Source: Parasponia andersonii
Lineage: Eukaryota; Streptophyta; Magnoliopsida; Rosales; Cannabaceae
Direction of reading: 5' to 3'
Assembly: GCA_002914805.1 (NCBI GenBank)
Contig: JXTB01000014.1
Coordinates: 1,063,180-1,127,179, forward strand
DNA: 64,000 bases
In this document: piece after piece, positions 1 to 11,520 of the stretch
How the letters are laid out: each line of letters starts with the position of its first letter
How positions within the stretch are numbered: position 1 is the first letter of the stretch
The notes under the pieces: generated by a model
What the model was told of the DNA's origin: nothing
What the model saw: the letters and a program-made list of their open reading frames with translations, nothing else
The model's database searches: none
Translations under genes and position numbers: made by a program

Positions 1-299
1 CAATTCATATGCGTTCTGGTGCTCAGGGAGATGAGCAGCCCGAGGCAACAAACAATGGAGCCAAGATTGATGATGGTAATTGTCAAGGCACTTAGAGCTA
101 TGTCACCCCACCCTCTTTCCAATACTATAACGAATACCTTCAAATCAAAAATGTTGAAAATGAAAATGATAATGATGAGGACAAGGATGATGAAATTGTT
201 GAGGTCATATCCCCACATCCTAGGCCAGTTAGAACTAAAAATATGGTCGGGTCTTAGTATCACCATACATCAATCCTACCAAAAAGCAAAAATTTAGAA

Positions 300-945
300 A
301 AGGAGACAGATGCGTGTTTAACCCATTTCGCCCAATTGGCCCCCATAAGGAAGAGGCTTTTAATAAATGGTTTGAAGAAAAAGACAAAAGGTATTTTATA
401 TTTATACATACGTTATAATATTTATGTTATTATGTCCTTTTATTTAATTATGTTTAACTTTCATAATCAAATTACAAAATTCACTTGTACAACTCATTGA
501 TTTAGTGTGGAACGGGTGACTACTTAAGAGAGTTCTTCGAGAAAATTCTCATTGATTCCAACTTTGAGTGTATTTTCGATGATAACTTGCAGCACTACTT
601 AGAGCCATTCATTATGATGATACCCTACTTGATGCGCCAAAGCGGCAAGTTCAGCAAGTATATTCACAAAATACCTGAGCCATTTGAGTATATTAGGATT
701 CCTGCCACTTCTCAAAACCACCAAAGGTACAAAAACTTGTCAATTCGTACACGTACCTAGATTTTTCTTGAAATTAAATTTAACTTGCTTTATTTCCATG
801 TAACGAGGACTGTGGAATCTATGCCATCAAACATATTGAGTTCCATATGAATGGACTTGACTTATCTGGGGTTAATGATGACAATGTTGGTATATTTCAA
901 AAGAAGATGGCTTGTGAAATATATTGTAGGGATTGGGATCCATAG
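300..945 (+). pseudogene. Ulp1-like (C48) cysteine protease fragment, transposon-borne
   Basis: Three exon-like pieces read on the + strand. The first, about 310-392, encodes a stretch around NPFRPIGPHKEEAFNKWFEE. The second, about 510-724, includes GDYLREFFEKIL and IHKIPEPFEYIRIP and is followed by a GT. The third, 808-945, begins after an AG, opens with DCGIYAIKHIEFHMNGLDL and ends in TAG at 943-945. The DCG motif is the catalytic-cysteine box of Ulp1/SENP SUMO proteases, and this C-terminal layout is common in ULP-like proteins carried by plant Mutator-like and CACTA transposons. The catalytic His and Asp boxes are not visible between the second and third pieces, where about 80 bp is intron-like, so the domain looks internally deleted. 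The 5' part may lie outside the window. It converges on the MULE transposase at 4617-6788 and probably belongs to the same element, but a separate transposon is possible. Confidence 0.6.
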
Positions 946-1123
946 TATTTAGCATACAAGTTATCGGTTTTTTGCTAGATACAATACTGATTGGCCATGT
1001 TAAATATTGACTAGGTTGTTTTCATTTGTATATTGGAAAACATATTTTGATAATTATAGCCAAGTTTATTACCATGTATTACGAATTGTTAATTGCTTTT
1101 TTTTTTTAAGATTTTAAGGCCAA

Positions 1124-2420
1124 CTATGTTAAACAGGAGTTGCTTGAAATTAGATAGACATAGTGTCTATCACTTAGATAAGAGTTGTCTATCTCTACAG
1201 ACAATGTATCTATATACCAGATAGTACCTCTATCTAGTAGACGCAGGTGTCTATCTGATAGACGCATGTGTCTATCTTTGTAGGCAGCCTGTCTATCCCA
1301 TAGACACATGTGTCTAGGTGTACAGAGTAGCTGTCTGTCTACTAGACACTCTGTCTAATGTAATCACATTGTCATAAATCGAATAAAAAATAATATAATT
1401 ACATGAATCTAAGAGTTTTGTAAACTTGGTAACCACATTTTTCATTACTAGTGGAAAGTTAGACAATAATTTGTGCATTACTATTGGAATGTTCCTACTA
1501 TGATAATGAAACGTCATCACTACAAACTCCATGGTATGCTCAATAACTAAGTCTAACGAATAATAAGTACATACTCTTTGCAACATTATATAGTTATTCA
1601 TTATATTAAGTTGCAACATCTTTTTTAAGAAAAAACAACTTAATAACCCGTAGTTAGATATGTGTGTCGAGCCACATGACATGTATGTCTAGTTAATCGA
1701 CGGTACTGTCTATCTAATAGACACATGTGTCTGCCTTTCTAGACCGATTGTCTATCTGGTAGACGTAAGTATCTATCTTTCTAGACAGTCTGTCTATCCC
1801 ATAGACACATGTGTTTAGGTGTACAGAGTAGCTGTCTGTCTACTAGACACTCTGTCTAATACAATTACATTGTCATAAACCAAATAAAAAACAATATTAT
1901 TACACAAATCTAAGAGTTTTGTAAACTTGATAATCACGTTTTTCATTTCTAGTGGAAATTTAGACAATTATTTGTGTATTACTATTGGAAATGTTCCTAC
2001 TATGATAATGAAATATCATCACTACAAACTCCATGGTGCGCTTAATAACTAAGTCTAACGAATAATAAGTACATACTCTTTGCAACATTATATAGTTATT
2101 CATTATATTAAGTTGCAACATCTTTTTTGAGGAAAAACAACTCAATAACCCATAGTTAGACATGTGTGTCGAGCCACATGCCATGTATGTCTAGTTAATC
2201 GACGGTACTGTCTATCTAATAGACACATGTATCTGCCTTTCTAGACCGATTGTCTATCTGATAGACGTAAGTGTCTATCTTTCCAGACAGTCTGTCTATC
2301 CCATAGATACATGTGTCTAGGTGTACAGAGTAGCTGTCTGTCTACTAGACATGCTTGTTCGACGGTTTTGTCTATAAAATAGACACTTATGTCTAGAAAA
2401 ACACTATAAAAAATTAGAAA
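1124..2420. repeat. left TGTCTA/TAGACA array with about 500-bp tandem units
   Basis: The core motif GTCTA and its complement TAGAC recur in alternating orientation, with about a dozen copies between 1151 and 1360 alone. Many form small palindromes such as GTCTATCTGATAGAC. A larger unit is tandemly repeated: the block starting CCCATAGACACATGTGT occurs near 1297 and 1797, and in variant form near 2298, so the period is about 500 bp. Between the motif clusters each unit has an AT-rich spacer (about 1370-1670 and 1870-2165). Reading frames inside it are repeat artefacts. It sits on the transposase 3' side of the MULE and mirrors the array at 6975-7868. Confidence 0.85.
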
Positions 2421-3240
2421 TGTAATAAAGTTTTTGACATAATTCAAGGCCTTATCAAACATGAAATTACAAACTCAATGCAGTACAAAAACTACAAAAA
2501 ATACCATCAAATAAAGTTTCGATTAAACCACAGTAAATGAAGTCTTGCTCTGAGACATAAACCACAGAAAATTATGATACACTAGGACCATTTGTTGTGG
2601 ACATCATGGAATTTTTACATGAAGTTTTGTTGTGTCTATAAATTCTACAATTTGAGTATTTTCTTTTCTTTTTTGGTGGAGCCCCATCTTGTTTCTTTCT
2701 CTTTTTTTTTTTTTTTTTTTTTTAAAATGGTATTACTTGTTTTGTGTTACAACTCTTGTTATTGATTTTTGTTTGCATTTTTTCTATTTCTAATTATATT
2801 TTGATGTCTTATTTGCTTTCATGCTCTAAGGTAGTCTAGCTGTCTATCCGAATTTTGTTTAGTTATTGATTTTTGCTTCCTCATGTAGTATTTCTAGTTT
2901 TACTATGGTAGTGTCTCAGTGTGGAGTTATAATACTTGTAACTTTCTATATTTGTTGAAATGTAAGTTTTAAAATGGATTTTGGTCTCATTTCGCTTGTG
3001 GATTGTGTTTTGTTGAGAGTTTAAATATAGCACTTCATTGAGTTAGTGTACTAGTTGCTAGANGCTTGTGGATTATGTTTTGTTGAGAGCGTAAATATAA
3101 CACTTCAATGAGTTAGTGTATTAGTTGCTAGAGTTGTTTGTATTAAAGGTGCTACTTGTTTTGTATTACCATACTTATTATTGATATTGTTTTCATCTTT
3201 TATGTTAGTTTAAATTAACTTGCTATTGGACGTGATTCTA
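2421..3240. other. non-coding interior of the MULE region
   Basis: This is AT-rich sequence with a T run near 2701-2723. It contains a 70-bp tandem duplication described separately. No convincing coding sequence was seen on either strand. Confidence 0.5.
2994..3133 (+). repeat. 70-bp tandem duplication
   Basis: The unit starting GCTTGTGGATT at 2994 recurs at 3064 with a handful of substitutions. An undetermined base (N, 3063) falls exactly at the unit junction, which suggests the assembly was uncertain there. Confidence 0.85.
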
Positions 3241-4343
3241 GCGTCTGTATTGTAATATACTTGTTGTTATTATTTATTATTGTTATTACTGTTGATTATT
3301 ATTGTTATTTTTATTGTTGTTGTTGTTGCTATTAGTATTTTTATTATTATTATTATTATTTTCGTTTAACACTTGTTTTTATTATTATTATTATTGTAAT
3401 TATTCTTATTATTACTCTTTTTCTTGTTATTGTTGCTCTTATTATTTCTTATTATTATTGCAGTTGTTTTTGTTAATAATTTGTTATTATTATTATTATT
3501 GTTGTTGTTGTTGTTATTATTATTATTATTGTTGTTATTGTTATTGTTATTGTGATTGTTATTGTTGTTATTATTTATTATTTTTATTATTATTCTTGTA
3601 ATAAAAATTATTATTGTTATTATTATGCTTGTTATTTATTTTGTTGTTATTATTCTTATTCATAATTTTGTTATTATTATTGTGGTTATTTGTATTGTTT
3701 TTGTCATTATTATTAATATTATTGTTATTATTATTATTATTTTCAATTAATGCTTATTGACGTCATTGTTATTCATATTATTATTTACAATTTTTGTCAG
3801 TGCTATTATTGTTGTTGTTGTTGTTATTATTAGTATTCTTGTTATTATTATTCTTTTTCTTGCTATTATTGTTGTTATTTATTATCTCTTATTGTTATAT
3901 TTATTTTAGTTGTTATTCTTATTATTGTTGTTATTATTACTTTTATTCTCATTGTTATTATTATTGTTATTTTTTATTATTCTTGTTGTTATTATTACTC
4001 TCTTTGTTGTTGTTATTATTATTTATATTTTTATTATTATTCTAATTATTATTATTATTCTTGTGATTTTTATTCTTATTATTATTCTTATTATTGTTAG
4101 TATTACTATTGTTGTTGTTGTTATTTTTATTCTTGTTATATTGTTATTTTTATTGTTGTGGTTGTTATTATTACTCTTATTGTTATTATTCTTATTGTTG
4201 TTATTATTTATTAATGATATTATTATTCTAATTATTATTCTTGTTCTTGTTGTTTTTATTCTTATTATTGTTGTTATTATTACTCTTATTGTTATTATTA
4301 TTATTATTATTATTGTTAGTGTTATTTTAATTATTGTTGTTTT
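3241..4343. repeat. 1.1-kb degenerate TTA/TTG/TTC trinucleotide tract
   Basis: For about 1,100 bp the + strand is built almost entirely of TTA, TTG and occasional TTC or TTT triplets, interrupted by short non-periodic stretches such as 3365-3375 and 3745-3795. Long reading frames of Leu/Ile/Val/Tyr on + and of Asn/Ile on - are artefacts of this composition. It is far longer and more degenerate than a normal microsatellite, which suggests an old expanded repeat that has drifted. It lies between the Ulp1 side and the transposase 3' end. Confidence 0.9.
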
Positions 4344-4344
4344 N

Positions 4345-4382
<38 letters not shown>
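4344..4382 (+). repeat. poly(T) run with an N
   Basis: An undetermined base at 4344 is followed by roughly 37 T residues. The length is unreliable, because homopolymers beside an N are typical of assembly uncertainty. Confidence 0.8.
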
Positions 4383-4616
4383 CTGATTCTTCAATTGAAG
4401 CTTTTCTCTTCTTCTTTGAAAAATCTCTAATGGAACGCTTTCTTTTTGTCTTTGGTCTCTCGCTTCGAGTTTTCTTATCTGGTGCATTAACAATTATAGT
4501 CCTCATTGCTTCTGGAACATCTCAGTCTTTTTCTCGAGGCACAGGATAAATAAATTCTGCATATGTGATCCTCCAATAGTTAGTCTTGTAAAAATCAGAG
4601 CATAGACTATACATAT

Positions 4617-6788
4617 CTATACTTGATGTTGAGCTGCAGCAATGGCATGTGCACATGGAATCTTGTCAATGTCAAACTCTTGACAACTATAACTTAGATC
4701 TTCAATATTCACAAGCCCATCAAGTACTTCATCTTTGACATTAAACTCAAATTGATTAATGAGAATTACCTTTATGTTGCATGACTGGACAAACTTTCGT
4801 TTCATAATTATTTAGGCTTCGATAGTAACAAGAGACTTACATTTCTCTGCTTCCACACGACGTTTATAGAACTAATTACCTAGAGTACTTCTTATATGCT
4901 CTAATAAAGCAACTATTGGCCATGCTCGGGCTTTATTAAAGGCACTATTCAATGACTCAGAATTTTTGCTAGTCATAATATTGTATCGATCTCCTGGAAA
5001 ATGAACCCTTGACCAACGTTCATACTTCTCAACCTCAAGGTAAGGTGTAATTGCAGGATGCTTATGAGAAAGCTCAGCAAATAAAGTCCTAAATTCTGAC
5101 ATTCTATATACTCTTGCAATGTCTTCAAAAACTATTTCAAACCAGTACTCCTGAAATCTTTCTTGATATTCTGTCCCATGTGCCACATACAAACTCCATG
5201 GTGTGCAAACACATAAGTTTTTGCAATTGCTCTTGCTATGCTTTTGTGTCAGTCTGAAATAAATACTAAGTCCTTCGTGTCGGGTATTTGATCTCGTAAT
5301 TTGGTTATAAACCATTTCCAAGAATTATTATTCTCAGAATCAACAATACCAAAAGCAATAGGATAAATTTGGAAATTTCCATCTTGTGCGGTTGCAATAA
5401 GCATAATACCTCCAAATTCAGATATCAAAAAAGTTCCATCTAAGGATATGACTTTCCTCATATATTGAAAACCTCTAATGGATATACCCAAAGACATAAA
5501 TAAATATTTGAACTTCTTGTCTTCATCAAGTGCGATTCTAGTGTAAGTACCCGAATTTGTCTTTCCAAGTATGTACAAGTATGATGGGAGCTTACTATAA
5601 CTTGTTCTTGGATCATCCCTAATAAGCTTATGTACATGCTTCCTTGCATGCCAAGCCTTCTAGTAAGTACACTTCACCCCCAGATCAAGGCACAAATCAT
5701 TGACTAGTTGACTTAGAGTTGGACCAACTTTCACACCTTCATATCTTGATTTTATATGATCTCCAATTATAGAACTACTTGCTTGCCGATGATGATTCTT
5801 GTGCATTGCTAACGAACAAGTATGTTTATTTAAATGCTTGTGAATGGCAAAGAAATTGGTGATGGATGACTTCATTGCATGAATATGCCACTTGCAATTG
5901 GGGTCAATGTAAACCAACACCAATAAAGATTTGTCTGATTTCTTCACTTTGAATTAAAAGTTCTTTCGTATAGCAAGCATGTGTAATTTACTCTTTAACT
6001 TCTTCTTATCAAAAAAAATATTGACTAATAGTAAAGTAATCTTCATCAATGATCAATGGTGCAATTGAATTTGACGTGTTACCTGTTTGTGTCACTCTAC
6101 TATGAACAGGTTGAGCCTTTGAATTGCACATGAGAGGAAGCGCATCTGTGCCTTGTATTGGTGAGTCATGGTTTCCCTGAGCAGAATGAGATTCAGGAGC
6201 AACATTTGGAACAATATTTATATAGGCCCCATCAAAGTAATCATCGTGAAATTTATTTCCATCACATGGAACTTCCTAATTTATGTTTCCAATATCTGGC
6301 TCAATAAGAAGTGCAGCATTCTCATCATTTTTATTATTGTTATCGTTGTCCTCCTCCTCCTCCTCTTCCTCGTCATCATCATCATTATCATCATCATCAT
6401 CATCATCATCATCATCGATGTCCTTTTCCTCTTCCTCATCACCACCACCACTACCACCGTCATCATTTGTGTCATCTTTCCCCATATAATGCATATTATC
6501 GTCATCTTTTCTTAGATTTACTATACCATCAAGCCTTGAAACGAATGCTTCTTTACAAGTTATGTTTCCTGACTTTCTCACCAATGTCACACATAGGGGG
6601 ATGTTGTCTTTCCTTAACCAACAAATAAAAGCCATAATATCTCTGTCATTTTCTATAGTTATTGGAACAATATCTATTGCTATATTTGGCTTGTAACTCA
6701 ATTCTATATCAAAGACATCATTATCGATTTCCGTAGTTTGATATATCCCATCTAGCAGCTGCTTGAAAGTAATGTTTGGTTCAACCAC
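4617..6788 (-). pseudogene. Mutator-like (MURA-type) transposase, broken
   Basis: Reading down from 6788, the parts of a plant MURA protein appear in order. There is an N-terminal region (MVEPNITFKQLLDGIYQTTE onward) with a long acidic Asp/Glu stretch. A MuDR-type DNA-binding segment follows (around KKSDKSLLVLVYIDPNCKW, 5947-5660). The MULE DDE catalytic region (5578-5249) shows SLDGTF with the first Asp and FISD, probably the second. A C-terminal SWIM zinc-finger region sits at 4805-4617 with CXCXnCAH-like spacing around CQEFDIDKIPCAHAIAA. The frame is broken: there is a stop after VKCTY at about 5660, and shifts occur around 5250-5320 and 4870. Family knowledge says such proteins cut and paste MULEs at their ends. 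This copy cannot make a full protein. The order is clear, so family assignment is firm, while the exact start and any introns are uncertain. Confidence 0.85.
6340..6420 (-). repeat. in-frame GAT/GAG repeat coding poly-Asp/Glu
   Basis: On the - strand the transposase frame contains runs of GAT/GAC and GAG/GAA codons, giving a stretch of Asp followed by Glu. On + it reads as (ATC)n and (CTC)n. It is a coding microsatellite that lengthens the acidic linker between the N-terminal domain and the DNA-binding domain. Confidence 0.85.
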
Positions 6789-6974
6789 AATGTATCTTGA
6801 TCATTGTCTCTTTCCATTCCAATTTCAAAAAGAACATTCGTTCTTTTCCCAAACACCATCATATAATATGATTACAAGTGTTGATGACATACCTGAACAA
6901 AAGATAAATTACAAATTAAAGGCATAAATATATATTACCAAACATAAAATAATAAATTTAGTTAGGCTTCATGT

Positions 6975-7868
6975 GTGTTAATGGCTAGAAATGTGTTTCT
7001 TATAGTTAGACATGTGTCTTTAGTTGCCAGATATGCATTTTTAGTGGCTAGACATGTGTTCCTAATGGTTAGATATGTGTCTTTAGTTCCTAGACAACAG
7101 TGTCTAGTATATAGATATAACTTTTTTATACACAAAATCGGCTCGACATTGCTATCTACTCACTCGACAGACGTGTCTATGCAATAGATAGCATGTCTAG
7201 AAGAGTCGACAGAGTGTCTAGCACCTGGATAATAATTACTTGTTTATGGCTCTAAAATTATGTCTAACATTGTCTATGTAGTGTTAATAGTATGGATGTT
7301 CAATTGTTCAGATAAAACTTGACAATGCTGTCAAGTGGAGTCCATATAGGACAATTTCTTCCATTGTAGACAGTCTGTCTATAAATTAGACAGACCTGTC
7401 TATCTAGGACCATATTTCTTCTTCGAAGCTTTTCAGATAAGACTTGATAATATTCTTGAGTATACTCGATATTGTACAATTTCTCACCTCCTCAACATGC
7501 TGTCTATAAATTAGATATATCCGTCTATCCAGATATATGGTTTTTTTCTATACTGTTTTCCAAACAAGACTTAATAATACTCTCGAGTGAAGTCAATATT
7601 GTACAATTTGTCACCTTATAGACAAGCTGCCTATAAATTAAATAGATCTATCTATCAAGATATATGGTTTTCTTCTATACAATTTTTCAGACAAGACTTG
7701 ACAATATTGTCTAGTGGAGTCAATATTGTATAATTGATCACCTTCTATGCAGTTTTTCAGACAAGCCTCGATAATACTATCGATTGGAATCAATACTGTA
7801 CAATTTCTCACCTTCTAGACAGGCTGTCTAGAAATTAGACAGCCTTGTCTATCCAAATCTGGGTTTTG
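6975..7868. repeat. right TGTCTA/TAGACA array with about 125-bp tandem units
   Basis: The array has two parts. From 6975 to about 7225 there are scattered copies of TAGACATGTGT-like and GTGTCTA motifs. From about 7308 to 7868 there are four to five tandem units of about 110-128 bp, each starting near TTCAGAYAAGACTTGATAAT. Most units carry an inverted pair of the type CTGTCTATAAATTAGACAG. Some copies are eroded by substitutions. The same core motif dominates the left array at 1124-2420, so the two arrays bracket the transposase region. Confidence 0.85.
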
Positions 7869-8420
7869 TCTTTGCTGCAAAACTCACTATTTTACAACCC
7901 AGTTTCTGGTTTACATATTTTCAGGCTCAAAAATTGACCAAATACTTTCTATTTTTCACTATAGTTTCAAATCCTACTACAAAATAACTTTTAATCCATA
8001 AATCAAACTCATATTGGCAAAGAAACTTCAAATACTTACTTCAACCTTCCAAATGAAGGACCACGTTTTTCTCTGTTAAAGTGCAGAAATCGGGACTCTA
8101 AGCTGTCGGTTGAAATATCTTTTCTAGTGACTCCAAAATTTTGGCAGCAATAATATGATAATGGTGAGTGAGAGAGGAGGTACAGGAGAAGAAAAAAAAT
8201 AGAAATGAGGAACTAGTCACAATAATAATAATAAACTCTAAAGCAATTTCAAAGGGCATATTCGTCTTCACAACCAAACTTTCACTTAAAAGGTGTACAC
8301 ACCCAAAAACTACGAAAAGGGGTGTATTTTTACAAAATCACTATATAAAAAGGGTATTCTTTAAAGGACCCCTACAGTTGATATATGACTCTGCTAGAAG
8401 TTATGTCTTGTATTTGCAAT

Positions 8421-8705
8421 ACATTAGACATTGTCGTTAAATCTCTCCGATTAAATTTTAACATGGAAAAAATTTCAATCTCATATTGAGAAAGAGGAGG
8501 CTTGAGCTAGATTATCTAATTGGTTGCTAATTACCAATATCATGGAAAAAAAAAATTCAATCTCATATTGAGAAAAGTAGTTACTAATTACCAATATTTA
8601 GACATTATCGTCAACTCTCTCTGATTAAATTTTAACATAGAAAAAATTTCAATCTTATATTGAGAAAGGAGGAGGCTTGAGCTAGATTATCTAATTAGTT
8701 CTAAT
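8421..8705 (+). repeat. two-copy direct repeat, period about 174 bp
   Basis: The sequence from TTAGACATTGTCG at 8424 through GCTTGAGCTAGATTATCTAATT recurs from 8598. A partial third piece (TTCAATCTCATATTGAGAAA) lies between them near 8548. Copies differ by about ten bases. No coding potential was seen. Confidence 0.75.
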
Positions 8706-11340
8706 TGGTTTATCTAATTAGCCAAAACAAAAATGTTGAGATTGCTTTATTATATAGGACTCAAGCCTTCTTTTCTTTTCATCTTCTATCAAAATGGGAT
8801 TTAAGGCTTTCTATAGTTTATTCAATATAGCTAATTCTCAGCATTTTGTTGTTTTGTTTCTTTTTGGGGACTTTTTCACGGGCAAAGGCTCTAAAATGTC
8901 TTGAGATTGTTCAAGTCCAAGCATTTTTTTATTCTAAAGAAAAGTGACTCTGTATGTAGGATATAATAAAATTCTTTTCCGAAAAATGGAAATAATAATA
9001 TTAATAAGAAAAAGTAGTTTATTATTCAAAAAATCAAAACCAACCCATTGAATATTGATAATTTATGAATTAATCTCCGACTGAGCATAATAATGATTAG
9101 AGAATCTTTACGATTCTTAGTCGGGCAAAGATGGGCTAATTTGGTATTAATGTATTATTTAAAATTTTTTTGGAAAAATTAGAGTTTGTATCTTTTTTTA
9201 CACGCTTTGTATTAATAAATGTCAGAGTTCTCTTTTTATAGCTAAATGATCGGGTGTTTGTATTTTTACACTTCGTATATCTACTTATATACCAATTTCA
9301 ATTTATGTACGAAGTATATTGGTTTATTTATTAGGTACATTATATTTTACATGTAATTAATATAGACAATGATATACCAATGATTTGTTACAATGTTTAA
9401 AAATAGACATTTATTTAAAATAGGACCAAATTGATCATTTTGATATAAGGCCTTCAAATTTATAACATGATTACCTTGGCGAAAATATGTTAAATATTAC
9501 ATTCTTTAGGTTCTCAAAATAATTGAGAAAAATTATTACATTTATGGCATATTTACTATCACGATACAAACCTTGAATTAGTGACAGAATGAGAATTTTA
9601 CAAGTCAAAATTCCGAAACTTAATTTTACTACATTATTGAACTAAGCTCTATAGTTTTCAAAGTCTTTACAAAATGTCAATTATTGATAGAGAGCAACAC
9701 AGTTCTATTTTTTCGTGTCCAACCTAACCATGTTTGATGTTCCGATTGCAATGGTGGCATCAGTTTGAGCATTTGGATACTCATTTAGAAGCTGACCTTC
9801 CAAAGCGAGAGACTTTGATTTCTATTTCACCAAACGAGTATCCAATTTGCTAACGGGAGCTATCTCAAGTACTAGTGGCTAGACTTCATCACTAGATAGA
9901 GGAAGAGATTCGATTATTGGATCACTTGATTTTAAATTGGCTTTAATGATGGGGTTTCTTATTTGATCGAATATGAGACTTTAAATTGATTTATAAAAAT
10001 GCATTTATGAATTGTTTTAAAACACATGTTGATATTGAACTGCATGGAAAGTATGTCACATTGGTTGGCATATCATATATTTTTTTTTATACTGTTTTTA
10101 TATTTTTATCCAAGGATTCAATTGTATGGGTTTGATAAAAGTGGCAATTATGCTGCCAAAATTTTCAAAAAAAAAAAACGATGAGTTTGGAAACTTGGTT
10201 TTCTTGGTACTATATTTGGTTTGAATGAGAATACTACATTGTTTATTTTGTAGATCTATAAAAAATGGTACATATCTTTATTCTTATCATTCATATAGTA
10301 TTTCACATATTTATAACACTTACATAGCCAATAGACTTACATTGATTATTGCATGCTTGATTTGAATGGATATATACTTATTTTAGAAATGAATCTTACA
10401 AAGGTTTGGAATATATGTGAACTTTTGAACTATTCTTTTATAAATGAATTTCTATTATAAATTATTTAAATGTCTCACTAACCATACATGACTTGAAAGT
10501 AAGTATTTTATTGATAACTAAAAACTTGCAATCAAATCTCTACTAAGTATTCGTATGCTCATCCCCAATTTTCCTCTCACTTTCAAGTATTAGTTCGACC
10601 AAGATAGATTCTCATCTAACTAATTAAGTTGTTTAGTATCTCTCATAGTCTTGTTTACCTTTATAGATTCACATTACCAAGTAGTTTCCTTTTATCTCCT
10701 ATAATAATTATTTAGTCAAATTTTATGAAACTTTCAAGTGGATATATGAGAAATTTTATCTATTATTAAAGACTTTATGAATACGAGGATATTTTAAAAG
10801 TTGTAAATGTACTTTTGAACTTTTAAATTATTTATCTTTTAACATTTATACTTAATGTGTGAGCTCAAGGTTGTGGAATTTAACCTATGGACATCTGTGA
10901 ATTCTTCGTAAAAATGTTGTTTATTTGAAAACAACTGTCATTTTTGTAAGGAATTCTGAGTCTGATGCAATCTTGAGTCTTAGCACACAAACTAAGGTAA
11001 ATCTCGAGCCCTCATGCCTCGCTTTTCTGTGCCCGGCTGAAACCTACAATTTCTCAAGTCCACTAATTACAAATTTGATATTAGAATTCTATTTCAGTAT
11101 CTCCAACTCAAATTGGCCAATTATGTCAAACTTTTTAAAACTTAATTACAAAATACCAACTTTGAGAATCTGACTTACAAAAATACCAAATTTTATATAA
11201 AACATGGCTTAATCTCATATTCTAACTTCAAATATGTCAATCTCTCCTTCTAATAATTTATTCATTTTAATTCCATTCTATAAACTTCAATAACACTAAT
11301 ATTTGAAAATATCTACAAAAATGTTGATATTTTAATTAGA
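8706..11340. other. AT-rich intergenic sequence, nothing recognised
   Basis: No gene, RNA or clear transposon ends were recognised. Short frames such as 10925-11173 show no family features. Confidence 0.5.
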
Positions 11341-11520
11341 GAAGTGGCTAGAATTTCGGAAAATCCTCACCGGAGCTAGAAAATGATCGGAGGTCGGTGT
11401 GAGGGACTTGGTTAGTCATTCTTCGTCAGTGACGAAGCTCGGTTTGGCCAAAAATGACTTAGATTATAGCAGATCTCTGTGAATTGGCATTGTCTTTTCG
11501 TCGTCTTAGGTGGTACCACC
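11340..11520. other. GC-richer segment interrupted by Copia element 1
   Basis: The sequence from about 11340 to 11520 and its continuation at 16824-16960 is noticeably richer in G and C than its neighbours, with words such as CACCGGAGCTAG and GATCGGAGGTCGG. Skipping the Copia insertion and one CCACC copy rejoins it. It resembles in style the segment at 59030-59420. It may be part of an older repeat, but no family was recognised. Confidence 0.4.

Larger units (their letters stand above)
300..8390. mobile_element. decayed Mutator-like (MULE) region with Ulp1 module; outer limits uncertain
   Basis: The segment contains a Ulp1 protease fragment (+), two TGTCTA/TAGACA repeat arrays, a long trinucleotide tract and a MULE transposase (-). 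MULEs carrying ULP genes are an established plant class (Kaonashi and VANDAL-type elements). No terminal inverted repeat pair was confirmed: the left end may lie before base 1. A candidate right end is the sequence near 8253-8385, which starts GGGCATATTCGTCTTCAC and resembles plant MULE ends in style only. The limits given here are therefore working limits. All coding parts are broken, so the copy is not autonomous. Confidence 0.5.

Noticed and set aside
1124-2420. CRISPR-like regular repeats
   Set aside because: The motifs are short, occur in both orientations with irregular spacing, and the DNA is a plant nuclear genome.
1314-2462. Two similar reading frames (1314-1682 and 1960-2184, -) that look like a small gene family
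   Set aside because: They are copies of the 500-bp tandem repeat spacer and show no protein family features.
3302-4493. Long reading frames rich in Leu/Ile/Val/Tyr or Asn/Lys
   Set aside because: They follow directly from the TTA/TTG trinucleotide tract and poly(T), on both strands at once.
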